Assembly (NCBI GenBank): GCA_011319805.1
Contig: SJRY01000305.1
Span: forward strand, 85,812 to 149,811
DNA from: Macrocybe gigantea
Lineage: Eukaryota > Basidiomycota > Agaricomycetes > Agaricales > Callistosporiaceae
Direction of reading: 5' to 3'
DNA length: 64,000 nt
The notes under the pieces were generated by a model. The model was not told the origin of the DNA and did no database searches. It saw nothing but the letters and a program-made list of their open reading frames with translations. The position numbers and the translations under genes are program-made. How positions within the stretch are numbered: the first letter of the stretch is position 1; the number at the start of each line of letters is the position of its first letter. This document shows, in pieces, positions 1-10,403 of this stretch.

Positions 1-771
1 CTCGTCACTAATGAAATTTGATGGACTTACTTCGATGCTCCTCCCCTGAACCTTATCTGCCCAACCCGCGTAATAGCGGAAAACAGCGATTGAAAATCCG
101 ACATCGCGTGATTTGGCGCCACTCCATATCTTCCCTGGTTGTTCCACAGATAAAATAACACGCAAGGCATACGAGAAATATTGTCCTGACCAACGTTCAA
201 TGCTTCTAGGGTAGCGAATTGATCGGTCTTCTGCTCGATCAGATCAGAAAGTTTGTGCAATAACTTTCCTCGGAAGGCGCCAGGGCACTTCAAGCCCCAC
301 GTCGTCCTGTAAGCCTAACCAGTCAAACAACTACTTAGATGCCATGATAGAGGATGGAATGGGATGCCGTACTTTGCGTGCAGCATCGACCGCACGGTCT
401 ACATCTTCCTTGGATCCAGCTGCGACAGACGCGATCCGCCTTCCGTTAGCTAGCGACGAAATGGGGGTCAGTCTGGGCAGATAGGCGCCAGCGCGGCATA
501 TGGAATGTAGGCATACCTGGATTAACCACTCTTCGTCGAGTGAAACATCGCCCTTTAGACGTCGCCAGGTCAAGGTCAAACAGGTCTGGTGTACTTACTC
601 GATGGTCCCTCTATCTACAGGGTCAACCCACTGGCCGTTTATAAACAGACTGTGTTGACAAACCGTTAATAAAGTAAGTCGAACATCAATAACTTATCTA
701 TACCCTGTGTTTAAGGTTATCGTTCCCTTGTATGCTTGGGTATCGAACGTGTAGGAAAATGTTCCTGGCAT
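1..771 (-). CDS. Aldehyde dehydrogenase A, 5' exons only (runs off the window)
   Basis: NAD(P)-dependent aldehyde dehydrogenase of the class 1/2 superfamily, oxidising aldehydes to carboxylic acids. Only the N-terminal exons are inside the window; the rest lies left of base 1. The chosen ATG is at 771-769 and opens MPGTFSYTF, which aligns with the openings of the two other ALDH genes here (starts 16673 and 53649). Further exons read FINGQWVDPVD (about 600-650), SVAAGSKEDVDRAVDAA (about 370-440), LLHKLSDLIEQKTDQFATLE (about 200-270) and [10 protein letters not shown] (about 50-80), in ALDH order and separated by short GT..AG introns. The catalytic Cys and Glu exons are not visible. It lies head to tail with ALDH-B, so the two look like a tandem duplication. 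Confidence 0.85.
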
Positions 772-809
772 GATGGGCGAGAGGATAATCAATGAATGAC
801 AACGAACGT

Positions 810-816
810 TTTTATA
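810..816 (-). promoter_or_regulatory. TATA box upstream of ALDH-A
   Basis: TATAAAA on the minus strand, about 40 bp upstream of the ATG at 771. The spacing fits a core promoter with a very short leader. Assigned by position only. Confidence 0.45.
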
Positions 817-1904
817 CCTCGCGAATTAAATTATTAATTCATACATTGTCGTGGGACTGCAAGCATCGCATCTCAGAATGGCCTAGAAAAGCATCCAGCA
901 GTCAATATAGGGCACAATAACCCGCCAACGCCAAGCTGACGTCCAATCTGTGACAGCTACTTTCCTTTAGTCTGAAAGGGGCGGACAACACCAAAACTAG
1001 CTTCATTCAGCCTATTGTAAGGAGTCCCCAAGAGCTCGGTCTTCAATCGGCGCATTTATTGAACTGCAAACTATCGTGATATGTAGGAGAAGATGGTGTG
1101 AAGCACGATGTGATGACAAGTACAACAGAGAGCGAAAGGAAAGCTGCCAGATGTTAAGGGATAAGGTAGCGTTGGTTGGAGGAGCGCTGTGTTGGTCGAG
1201 TTGTCGATATCGATGCAAACGCACTGTGTAACTTGGAATAAGCTCCTTGGGTATATCGTTCCTAGCTAAGATCCTCGTCCTGAATATCCATGGATCAGTA
1301 TTACGGAAGAATGACATTCAAGGCTTCTTGACTCACCTTGGAATAACCGTTGGCATGTATTGATGGGGTTTGGTCACATGGCTTCAACCTCCCATCGCCA
1401 GCTTTCTCCAATTGCGTTGATGCACTTCGAAACGCCACGATGAGCTAACCCTATGTGACTAGCAGCGCGGTATCAAAGGGACTGAGTTCTGTCAAGACCT
1501 GTGGAAGCATACAGATTCACTGGCCTGCGGACGAGCCATCCGAGTCCAAATTGTATGCGCGACGATTTAGGGAAGCTACGCGCCTCTATACCACAGATAA
1601 TTTGGTCTTATGGGGCTGTTGACAACGCTAACTTGGGGAGTGTTTGTTTGCGCCAATTCAACGTGGAGACAAACATGGCAAAAACAGTCTGTGGTTTTGG
1701 CGTCAGGCCTGCAATTGCCCTGGCTGCACTCTATATGTAGCACCGTTCGCGCCATCTGCTTGCGGAGGAAAATAATACGATGTCGATAATGAGCTTTTCT
1801 TTCCTGGCCAACATTCGACAGTAATCAAAGACAGGACATGTCAATAGATCGAAAGGCATTTTGGAATATGCGAAGCAGACATGAACATTTCCATCGGGGT
1901 TGTG
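817..1904. other. Intergenic stretch between ALDH-A and ALDH-B
   Basis: No convincing gene. Short open frames on both strands (for example 1012-1317 minus and 1501-1740 plus) show no recognisable domain and no ordered intron structure. It should hold the ALDH-A promoter and the ALDH-B 3' end. Confidence 0.5.
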
Positions 1905-3349
1905 TCAGAGCTTTATTCCAATATTAACGTGAACGCCTTTGACTTGGGTATATCTAGAAAGCGGTTGTGCATCTGGTTTCAGAAAGTGGACAGGAACAAA
2001 AGCGCTCACGTTTCGAGGGCATATTCTCCTAGTTCTCTTCCAATTCCGGACTGCTTGTATCCTCCGAATGGAACGGCAGGATCCCCCAGGTTAGCGCAGT
2101 TGACCTAGATTGAACATTTCCGCTGACCAATTCCAATAACGAATCACGAAATACTCACGCATGCTGTTCCTGCCTCAAGGGAGTGTGCAACGCGAAGAGC
2201 CCGACTGAGGTTCTCCGAAAACACATTACACGCCAAACCATAAACAGTCGCGTTGGCTGCTTCAATCGCCTCTAGCAGGACAGAACGGAAAAAGCTAAGC
2301 GCAGAGAAGTACGAAGCATGAGTACGAAATCAAACCTTCTTCTGTCTTAAATTTGATGATAGCCGCAACGGGGCCGAAGATCTCTTCCCGTACGATCTTC
2401 ATATCAGGCTTGACGTCGGTGAAGATGGTGGGTTCAATGAAGTATCCCTCTTTCCCGTGTCTAGCACCTCCTAGATGGACGGTGGCACCGTCTTTCTTAC
2501 CAGATTCAATGTATGACATGACGCGCTAATGGACGACGTCTAGCTTTAGACCGAGCAGAAAGGGAAAATACAGACGTCGAACTGAGTTTGGGAAACCTGA
2601 GGTCCGTGCCGAGTTTCTTTTGAGAACGGATCACCATTTGCGTCTCTAAGACCTTTGGCAATCGTCGTGAACTTCTGCAGGAATTCGTCGTAGATCCCCT
2701 CTGGACGAATATTCGGACCCTGCTGTACAGGTTTGACCTGCAAGGCAGTGAATGATAGCACAAGCACAAGTGATACTGCTGGACAGTGAAAAGTCATACC
2801 CATGTTATAACTGGGTGAAGGCAATGAGTTGGAAAAGCTAGTCCTACAAAAGTAAGAACTCACAAGACGCCATGGGCTGCCCATTTCAAGGCCTGCTCAA
2901 GGTTTGCGTCATCGAATATGATCGTAGGGCTCTTTCCACCCAGTTCGAGCGTGACGGTTTTGAGGTTGGACTCGGCAGCTGCTTTTAGCACCTTGCGGCC
3001 CGTGAGCGTGCTTCCGGTGAACGCCACCTTCTCTATGAGTGGATGTTCTGAGATGGCTTGGCCGACGGTATGGCCTTGAGAGGACCACGTTGTGAAACAG
3101 AGGAAAGTCATCATGAGGCCGAGCGCGGCTTACCGTAACCGTTGACAATATTCAAGACCCCAGGAGGGAAACCGGCCTCGTTGATCAGGTCTGCAATGCG
3201 GAGCGCCGAAAGCGGAGTAATTTCAGACGGCTGGAGAATGGAAGTCAACGACGACGGCTTCAAAAAAGGGTGCTTCGTGCAGACCTTCAAGATGACAGTG
3301 TTACCCGTGGCGAGAGCTGGACCAATCTTCCATGAAAGCATTGCCTATC
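1905..3349 (-). pseudogene. Aldehyde dehydrogenase B, 3' half (split by the copia element)
   Basis: C-terminal two thirds of a class 1/2 ALDH, continuing the 5' half at 15655-16673 on the other side of the copia insertion. Exons in order read [15 protein letters not shown] (about 3290-3340), [20 protein letters not shown] (about 3180), [14 protein letters not shown] with the general-base Glu (about 2930), the catalytic-Cys exon GQTCTAGS (about 2715-2737), REEIFGPVAAIIKF (about 2350) and [20 protein letters not shown] (about 2010-2070). The end is VKGVHVNIGIKL with TGA at 1907-1905. Two single-base deletions lie just after the catalytic Cys, one in a C run and one in a G run, and break the frame between GS, RIFVQRG and GIYDEFLQKF. 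Either the gene is dead or these are assembly indels. The copia element itself sits in an intron. Confidence 0.8.
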
Positions 3350-3658
3350 TGTTGAAAATGTGGCAGCAACCCTGCGCCCTACCATTTTCCCTTTGCCCTA
3401 ATTATCTTGGCTTCACAGCGCAGCCTGTATGCTCAGTCATACCGTGCGCTATTATCACTAGGATTAGTGAGCGCACCCTCAACCCTGATGGTCTGTGCGC
3501 CACTTAGATATGTATAAATATGTCCTATGTAGTATGCCAATTCTATAACCGAGTTTCACTCAACCAAGCCTACGCACTAAGACTAACCTCTAACAATCCT
3601 CTAACGTAAGTAGTCCATTCTAGCTCAAGAGCTTCCTAGCTTGGGTCCAGTTTCAACA
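3350..3658 (+). repeat. Left LTR of the copia element
   Basis: 309 bp, TGTTGAAA..TTTCAACA. It differs from the right LTR by about three substitutions. A TATAAAT at 3513-3519 is the likely promoter. Confidence 0.95.
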
Positions 3659-3670
3659 GGTTATGGGCCC
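3659..3670 (+). other. Copia primer-binding site (half-tRNA type, initiator Met)
   Basis: GGTTATGGGCCC directly follows the left LTR. Its complement, GGGCCCATAACC, is the anticodon arm and loop (anticodon CAU) typical of eukaryotic initiator tRNA-Met. Drosophila copia uses the same internal site, priming with a cleaved 5' half of the tRNA. Sequence position and match are direct; the mechanism is inferred from the family. Confidence 0.75.
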
Positions 3671-3798
3671 CGGTTCGCGGTCAGTGCAGTAACTTGCAGC
3701 AGACTGCTTGAGCCAGAATACGCCCTTCGAGGACTACTTTCGAGTCGAGCGAAGTGCTTCCGCTCCTCAATCGTTCCTGGCAGCCTTATGCGCCATCC

Positions 3799-4117
3799 TG
3801 TTACAGACGCCGCCCAAAGGACTATTCATTTTCTTATCTTATCTTTCCCACATCCCTTATCTCCCCATCATGCTGCGCAGCGCGCAGCCATCGAGTCATC
3901 CCACTTCCCTAGTCATCCTGAGTCATCTCTTTCCAGTCTTACTCATCCGCAGTCCACAGCATTGCGCAGCCCATGGTCCGTGCTCGAGTACTGTAATGTA
4001 TATAAGGACTCCCAGATGTACCAGTAGCGCTAGGCTTAATATTCCTTTTGCCATCATCTCAAGACCACTCTTGCACTTAGTCTGCCCGAGTCCTTCTGAG
4101 ATTCGTCTAGCCTAACA
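3799..4117 (+). repeat. Left LTR of chromovirus copy 1
   Basis: 319 bp. TATATAA at 3999-4005 predicts transcription starting near 4031, just where AGGCTTAATAT (4032-4042) begins. It differs from its right LTR by one C-run indel and one CpG transition. Confidence 0.95.
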
Positions 4118-4119
4118 AG

Positions 4120-4130
4120 ATATTAAGCCT
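4120..4130 (+). other. Chromovirus primer-binding site complementary to its own transcript
   Basis: ATATTAAGCCT begins two bases after the left LTR. It is the exact reverse complement of AGGCTTAATAT at 4032-4042, the predicted first bases of the transcript downstream of the LTR TATA box. No TGG-type tRNA 3'-end complement is present here. Tf1/sushi elements are known to self-prime with about 11 nt from their mRNA 5' end. Confidence 0.7.
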
Positions 4131-4162
4131 CGTCGAGACTCGCTCAGACTCACACACACACC

Positions 4163-4780
4163 ATGTCACGCTTTATCAAAGACTTGATCAACATTCGACG
4201 ACAAGCGGTCGCCGACCCAGAGAGCACTAGCACGAGCGACGAGAGCACTTGGCTCAGAGAAGTAGACCAGACATTGCAGTCCACGCCATTCGCAGAGACA
4301 GTCCACGCCATCCGCAGAGACACTAGCAATCCAAACAAACGAAAGAGAGAGCGCACGCCTACACCAAGTAGCGACGACGAAGAACAGGCATTTCTGAGAG
4401 AGTTTGCCTTCACCACCACAGACGAGCCCACTGAGATCCTCAGCGAAGGAGCAGCACAACTCATTGCAGAACTCTTCCTAGAAGGAGAATACGGGATAAG
4501 CCCAGAAGAGCTGTGGTCAGACCAGAATCTTCTTGCCGAAGAAGAGGACGAACCCATCCGCAAGAAAACAAGAGAAGAACGAACACAAGCCCGAGATTTT
4601 AGGCGACAACAGATCGAGAACTATAATCGCCGAACACAGGAGGAAGACATACTGATACAGAGAGGGCACGACGCACAGAGCGTACGACAGAACCAACGAG
4701 AACGACACCAGAGTCAAGGACACACAGGAACGAAACCGCCAAACCCCTTCAGAGGACCAATCCGCCGAAGCACTGCATAA
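4163..4780 (+). CDS. Chromovirus copy 1, upstream ORF in frame with gag
   Basis: 205-residue hydrophilic protein starting MSRFIKDLINIRRQ, rich in Arg, Glu, Ser and Thr, with no recognised domain. It ends in TAA at 4778-4780. The same frame then reopens at once (GGA GAG AAT CGC..) and runs into the gag-like segment AKVSNSDWEEYYRWRERK, which has no ATG of its own. It may therefore be the N-terminal part of a gag precursor interrupted by one stop, or a separate protein followed by readthrough. Copy 2 has the same arrangement at 26899-27516. Confidence 0.7.
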   Translation: MSRFIKDLINIRRQAVADPESTSTSDESTWLREVDQTLQSTPFAETVHAIRRDTSNPNKRKRERTPTPSSDDEEQAFLREFAFTTTDEPTEILSEGAAQLIAELFLEGEYGISPEELWSDQNLLAEEEDEPIRKKTREERTQARDFRRQQIENYNRRTQEEDILIQRGHDAQSVRQNQRERHQSQGHTGTKPPNPFRGPIRRSTA

Positions 4781-5938
4781 GGAGAGAATCGCAGCACCGT
4801 GGCGAAAGTAAGCAACAGTGACTGGGAAGAATACTATCGGTGGAGGGAGCGAAAAGGATTACCAAAGACAAACAGACCGACCGCCGCAGAGTGGGCCGAT
4901 TTTGAACAAGCTTGTAGAATCGCAGGAGTCGATCTAGACTACTGGAAGAACAGAGAGAGGAGCGAAGACAGAAACAGCTCCAAGAACAGCAAGCCCAAGT
5001 ACAAGCACAGCAGACCCAAGAACAGCAGATCCAGGAACAGGAAGACCAAGACCAAGAGAACGACGAAGAAAACCCCCAAAGGATGACAACAGAATACAAG
5101 GGAATCATCGCCGACCCGAAATCCTTTACAGGAGATCGAACATCCTTCGATATTTGGTGGAGGAAGATGAAACTTTACATAACCGCACATGGAGACCTCA
5201 CGGACACACAGAAGATTGGAGCGGTCCTGTCTAGAATGACCGATGGACCCGGAGCCCACTGGGCGTCAAAGAAGATGACACCACTACCAACCAAAGCACA
5301 TGGGCCGACTTCATAACCGAGATAGAGACACGATTCAGCAACGTCATGTCGCCATCACAAGCAGGAAGCAAACTATTCAACATCAGACAGGGAAACCGAC
5401 CCATCGATGAATTTCTGGATGAATTCGTAGACCTCGCAGGGAAAGCAGGAATGACAGGAACAGCCCCTCGTTTCCTACTCGAGAAGAGCTTAAACCGAAG
5501 GACAGCAGAAGCCGTACACTCAATCTCCACACTTCCAACAGATGGAGATGAATATATCAAGACAGTTCGAGCAATTGGACGAAACATCGATGAACACAGA
5601 AATGTGATGAGAGGAGAATTCACAAGCAATCAGCGCAAGCCGGAAATCCAAGCCGAGGAGCAGGACAGGCCATGGAAGTCGACAAAGTACGAAGCAACAA
5701 CTGCTTCAACTGCAATAAACCAGGACACATTTCACGAAACTGCCCGGAACCACGAAAAGGAGCAGCAAATGTCACATGTTTCAACTGTGGCTTAAAGGGA
5801 CACTATGCACGAAACTGCAAGAAGAAGAAGAAAGGAAAATCCCGGGTCAGAGAAGTGAAAGAAGAAGAAGGAGAGGACGAAGAAGACAAGGATGAAGAAA
5901 GCTCTGACAAAGAGGGTTTTGCCGAAGGGTCCGACTAG
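4781..5938 (+). pseudogene. Chromovirus copy 1 gag with two CCHC knuckles (frameshifted)
   Basis: Gag region of the chromovirus, forming the particle and binding RNA. Conserved segments are WADFEQACRIAGVDLDYW, then MTTEYKGIIADPKSFTGD with the capsid-like FDIWWRKMKLYITAHGDL, then FNIRQGNRPIDEFLDEFVDL. Two zinc knuckles follow: [14 protein letters not shown] (about 5702-5743) and [14 protein letters not shown] (about 5777-5818), then an acidic tail ending at TAG 5936-5938. Compared with copy 2, a base is missing near 4945 (WKNRE instead of WKEQRE). At least one other indel lies near 5275. The segment has no ATG of its own after the TAA at 4778-4780. Confidence 0.75.
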
Positions 5939-8900
5939 GAGGTGCTAAATCGTGACCCATACAACTGAAACAGACTCGCTTCGATACCGGATGTAGATCA
6001 TCCCATACCTGAAATACACCATTCCTGCCAAGCGATCTGAAGCACCAAGAAAAACCATCCAAGGGGACAAACCACCAAAGAGGAAAGAGCTCGCAGTACC
6101 AGCAAGGATACGAACCCGAAAAGGAATCACAACGATAACACCAGAAGTTGATAGCGGAGCGGATAAGACCTGCATCAACACCGCGATAGTAGCAAAAACG
6201 GGACTGAAGACACGACGAATCAAGAAATTCCCATCATAAACGCAGACGGATCACCCAATCGTCAGAAAACAGCAGACCGAGTAGCGGAGGTCCACATCGA
6301 CATTAAAGGACACAAGGAGCATATGGAAGCCATCGTACTTGATATCGGAAAAACCGACATGCTACTAGGACATGACTGGCTTGTCTACCACAACCCAACA
6401 ATCAAATGGAGGACAGGAGAAATTGTCTTCGACAGATGCCCCAAAACGTGCAAAATAAACCACCAGACGATCAAGATACAGAAGGTGGCTGAACCAGCGA
6501 AAACCACAGCCAGCGACAAGACAGGAACCCAGATACCCCCATATCTGATCAGATTCAAACACCTCTTCAAGGAGAAGAACTTTGATCGCTTACCAGACCA
6601 CAAAGAATGGGACCATGAAATAAACTTAACAAAGGATGCACCCAAAACGATACCGAGCAAGGTCTACCCGATGACACAGAAAGAGCTAGAGGAACTAGAT
6701 GCCTTCGTCGAAGAAGGATTACGAACAGGAAAAATACGCCCATCGAAATCACCTTACGCAGCACCCTGCTTCTTTCGCAATAAGAAGGATGGAAGCAAGC
6801 GACTCATCCAAGACTACCGGGAAATAAACAAATATACGGTCAAGGACAAGTTTCCACTACCACGCATCAGCGAGCTCCTCGACGTACTACAAGGAGCAAA
6901 GTACTTTAGCAAGATCGATATTATCTGGGGTACAATAACGTGCGCATTTGGAAAGGGGACGAATGGAAGGCAGCCTTCCTAACAGCAAGAGGACTCTTCG
7001 AACTGACAGTCATGTATTTTGGGCAGTGCAACGCACCAGGCACTTTTAGCCGAATGATGGCGAGCCTCTTCCAAGACCAAATACGAAGAAGAGCATGCAT
7101 AATCTATATGGACGACATCATAATCATGGACGAACACGAGAGGAACTCCAAAAGAACACCATAGAAGTCATGGAAATACTGAACAAGAACGACCTGTTCA
7201 TCAAAGGACCGAAATGCGTCTGGGAATCATCGAAAGTCCCAGTACTAGGATACATCGTAGGAGAAGGGAAGGTAGAAATGGAACCAGAAAAGATCACAGC
7301 CGTACAATCCTGGCCAACCCCAAAGACGAAGAAAGAACTACAAAAGTTCTTGGGATTCACGAACTTTTACCGACGATTCATCAAGGGATATGCAAAGGTC
7401 GCTAAACCCCTGACGGAGTTGACTGGAAACAAAACATTCCAGTGGACAGACAAGCAACAAGGCGCTTTCAAAGAACTGATCCGACATATAACCTCAGCAC
7501 CCATTCTAGCACTACCACAGACAGAAGGAAAATTCCGAGTCGAAACGGACGCCTCAGGATATGCCATTGGAGCGGTACTATCACAACAGCAGAAAGGACT
7601 ATGGCATCCGATCGCATTCATTTCGAGATGCATGACCCCAGCGGAACAAAACTACGAAATCTACGACAAGGAACTTCTTGCGATAATGGTCGCACTAAAG
7701 ACATGGAGACAATACCTCCTCGAAGCTCGAGAGAAGTTCGAAATATTGACGGATCACAAGAACCTATCATACTTCCGGAAGCCGCAGCGACTCAATTCGA
7801 GACAGATTGGCTGGTACCTGAAATTACAGGAATACGACTACGAACTACGACACGTACCAGGAAAGGCGAATGGAAAAGCGGATGTCCTGTCACGAATGGC
7901 AGGATATGAAGAAAACCTAGCAGAGAAGGACGACATACAAATGATCAAAGAAGCAGCATTCATTCGACATCTGGAAGAGAATAATGAACGAGACTTCGAA
8001 TTTATGATGTTCGAGGACGAACACCCACAGAAAGAAGAAGCAGAAAATAACGAAACAATACAAACAAGAGGAATCACGATGATCGAATCCTCAAGGATAG
8101 AACAAATTCGACAATGCACACGAAGGGAGACGATCGTAACAACAGGACTGAAGGAAAAACCACACTGGTTCACAGAAGATGACCACATCGTATACGTAGG
8201 AGGAAAAATCTATGTTCCTCCAGACAACAAACTGAAGGAAAACATCATGTTTGAACACCATGACACACCCATCGGAGGACACCCAGGGCAATACCGCATG
8301 CACGAGCTCATAAGCCGCACCTATTGGTGGCCATCAATGCTGACAGACATCAAGAAGTATGTCAATGGATGCGAAACATGTCAGCGAAACAAAATCATCC
8401 GACAAAAGAAACACGCACCCCTGCACCCGCACGAAGTCCCACAACAACCATGGGAAGATATCGGAGTAGATCTCATAGGACCGCTACCCAGCTCGAACGG
8501 CTTTAACGCCATCGCCGCAGTCACAGACCGCCTGACCAAGATGATCCACCTAGTTCCCACAAAGACCGAACTCACAGCAGAAGGTCTCGCACGACTATAC
8601 CGAGACAACGTGTGGTGGCTTCATGGAATTCCACGAAAGATCATCAGTGATCGAGGACCCCAGTTCGCAGCACGATTCATGACAGCACTTCTAAAATTAC
8701 TCGGAACAAAGCAAAACCTATCAACGGCCTATCACCCACAGACAGATGGACAGGCGGAGCGATCCCACCAAGAAACGGAAGCCTTCCTCAGAAGCTTCAC
8801 AAACAACCTACAGGACGATTGGGCAGAATGGATAGCAATTGCAGAGTACCAATACAATGACAAAGCACACCAGGGAACGAAGGAGACACCATTCTACCTC

Positions 8901-9559
8901 AACTATGGAATGCACCCCTGGAAGGGAGAGCCGCAGACGACAGAAGGGAATAACCCGCAGCAAAAGACTTCGTCAAAAGAATGAGCCAAATACGAAAGGA
9001 AGCAAATGCCGCGCTGCAATATGCACAAACACGAGCCAAAGACAATTACGATGCGAGACGAAAACCTGCCCGTGAATACAAGAAAGGAGATAGAGTATGG
9101 CTAGAAGCCACCAATATCACAGTCAATCGACCATCAAAGAAGTTATCGGCACTCCGATACGGACCGTTCAAGGTGGTTGAAAAGAAAGGAGCCTCGGCAT
9201 ATCGCCTGGAACTCCCAGCATCATGGCAGCTGATACACCCCGTGTTCAATGAAACACTGCTCACGCCTTACAAAGGACCCCGTTTCAAGATACAAGAGCG
9301 ACCATCACCACCACCCCCTGAAATCATAAATGATGAAGAAGAGTACGAGATAGAAGAGATCCTAAAAAGGAAGAAACAAGGGAGAGGGACACTATTCCTG
9401 GTCAAATGGAAAGGATACGGACACGAAGAGAATACATGGATCAAAGAGAAGGAGCTAGGGAATGCGCAGCAAGCTCTAGACCACTTCCTAAAGAAGACTG
9501 CGAACCAGGATAAAAGGATCACGACAAGAGGGAAGAAGACCAAAAATCGCACTTCATGA
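5939..9559 (+). pseudogene. Chromovirus copy 1 pol: protease, RT, RNase H, integrase, chromodomain
   Basis: Protease active-site motif VDSGADKTC lies near 6145-6175. Reverse transcriptase follows, with YAAPCFFRNKKDGSKR (about 6755) and the catalytic YMDD at 7105-7116. RNase H is near ETDASGYAIGAVL (about 7540). Integrase has an HHCC finger (GGHPGQYRMHELISRTYWWP, CETCQRNK), ISDRGPQF and DGQAERSHQE. Then come a GPY/F-like RYGPFKVVEKKG and a chromodomain (EYEIEEILKRK, LFLVKWKGYG, about 9345-9460). The frame shifts near 6925 (shared with copy 2), near 7130 and near 8960, so it is not one open frame as sequenced. The chromodomain usually steers integration towards marked chromatin. Confidence 0.9.
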
Positions 9560-9954
9560 CCACCAACGCCCCCATCAGCATCGACAGCAGCGAGGGCAGC
9601 CGCGCACCTACCCCCAACCGCCCAAGCGACCTCGAGAATCTGGCAAGGATTCTCAATGCTAGTGACTACATGGACCCCCTCGCCATCACACTCGGCGCAT
9701 ATATGCGCTATGTTATGACCGTCCGCACGCACCTCTGGACCGGGAGAACCCCTGATGGGACCGGCCCCACTGCAGCTGAATGTATCGCGCTTCGCGAAGC
9801 AATGGAAATGCTTCGCACAGAAAACCGGCGACTTAAACTCCTCGCCACCACACTCCACCACATTCGCGCCTATAATGAAGAGCTCATTCATACATGGGCC
9901 CCGCGTGCCGCGACCGCCTGGGAGACCAATACTGGGTGGGGACAGCTGGACTAA
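9556..9954 (+). CDS. Chromovirus copy 1, extra 3' ORF (132 aa)
   Basis: Small ORF between pol and the right LTR, starting MTTNAPISIDSSEGS and ending WGQLD. Its ATG overlaps the pol stop as ATGA (9556-9559), a layout compatible with stop-restart translation. No membrane segment or env-like feature is visible; the middle part (AAECIALREAMEMLRTENR) looks helical. In copy 2 the ORF is broken by one lost C and a CGA to TGA change. Function unknown. Confidence 0.55.
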   Translation: MTTNAPISIDSSEGSRAPTPNRPSDLENLARILNASDYMDPLAITLGAYMRYVMTVRTHLWTGRTPDGTGPTAAECIALREAMEMLRTENRRLKLLATTLHHIRAYNEELIHTWAPRAATAWETNTGWGQLD

Positions 9955-9991
9955 GGTTTTTCGCGAGGACGCAAATCTAAAGAGAGGGTGA

Positions 9992-10311
9992 TGTTACAGA
10001 CGCCGCCCAAAGGACTATTCATTTTCTTATCTTATCTTTCCCACATCCCTTATCTCCCCCATCATGCTGCGCAGCGCGCAGCCATCGAGTCATCCCACTT
10101 CCCTAGTCATCCTGAGTCATCTCTTTCCAGTCTTACTCATCCGCAGTCCACAGCATTGCGCAGCCCATGGTCCGTGCTCGAGTACTGTAATGTATATAAG
10201 GACTCCCAGATGTACCAGTAGCGCTAGGCTTAATATTCCTTTTGCCATCATCTCAAGACCACTCTCGCACTTAGTCTGCCCGAGTCCTTCTGAGATTCGT
10301 CTAGCCTAACA
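9992..10311 (+). repeat. Right LTR of chromovirus copy 1
   Basis: 320 bp, followed by the target duplication CATCC at 10312-10316. Confidence 0.95.
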
Positions 10312-10403
10312 CATCCCTCGCTTCGAGAAACATAAGCGACCCTTCACGGGAAGCCTCTTTCTCATAATGAAGCTAACGATCTTTCTTTTAGAAATCGATC
10401 GAA

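Larger units (their letters stand above)
3799..10311 (+). mobile_element. Ty3/gypsy chromovirus, copy 1 (nested in the copia 5' leader)
   Basis: 6513-bp element with LTRs at 3799-4117 and 9992-10311 (TGTTACAG..CCTAACA), flanked by CATCC at 3794-3798 and 10312-10316. Internal order is an upstream ORF, gag with two CCHC knuckles, aspartic protease, reverse transcriptase, RNase H, integrase, C-terminal chromodomain, then a small 3' ORF. This order and the chromodomain place it in the Tf1/sushi-like chromoviruses. The primer-binding site is complementary to the element's own predicted 5' RNA end. A purine stretch AAAGAGAGGGTGA precedes the right LTR. Copy 2 at 26534-33042 is nearly identical. Both copies have scattered one-base indels. 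Confidence 0.95.

Noticed and set aside
3641..4115. Two overlapping plus ORFs (128 and 135 aa) near the left LTRs
   Set aside because: They run through the copia leader into the chromovirus LTR. The same LTR frame recurs at all four LTR copies, so it is not a gene.
10064..10309. 81-aa ORF repeated in each chromovirus LTR
   Set aside because: It lies entirely in LTR promoter/R sequence with no start context or domain.
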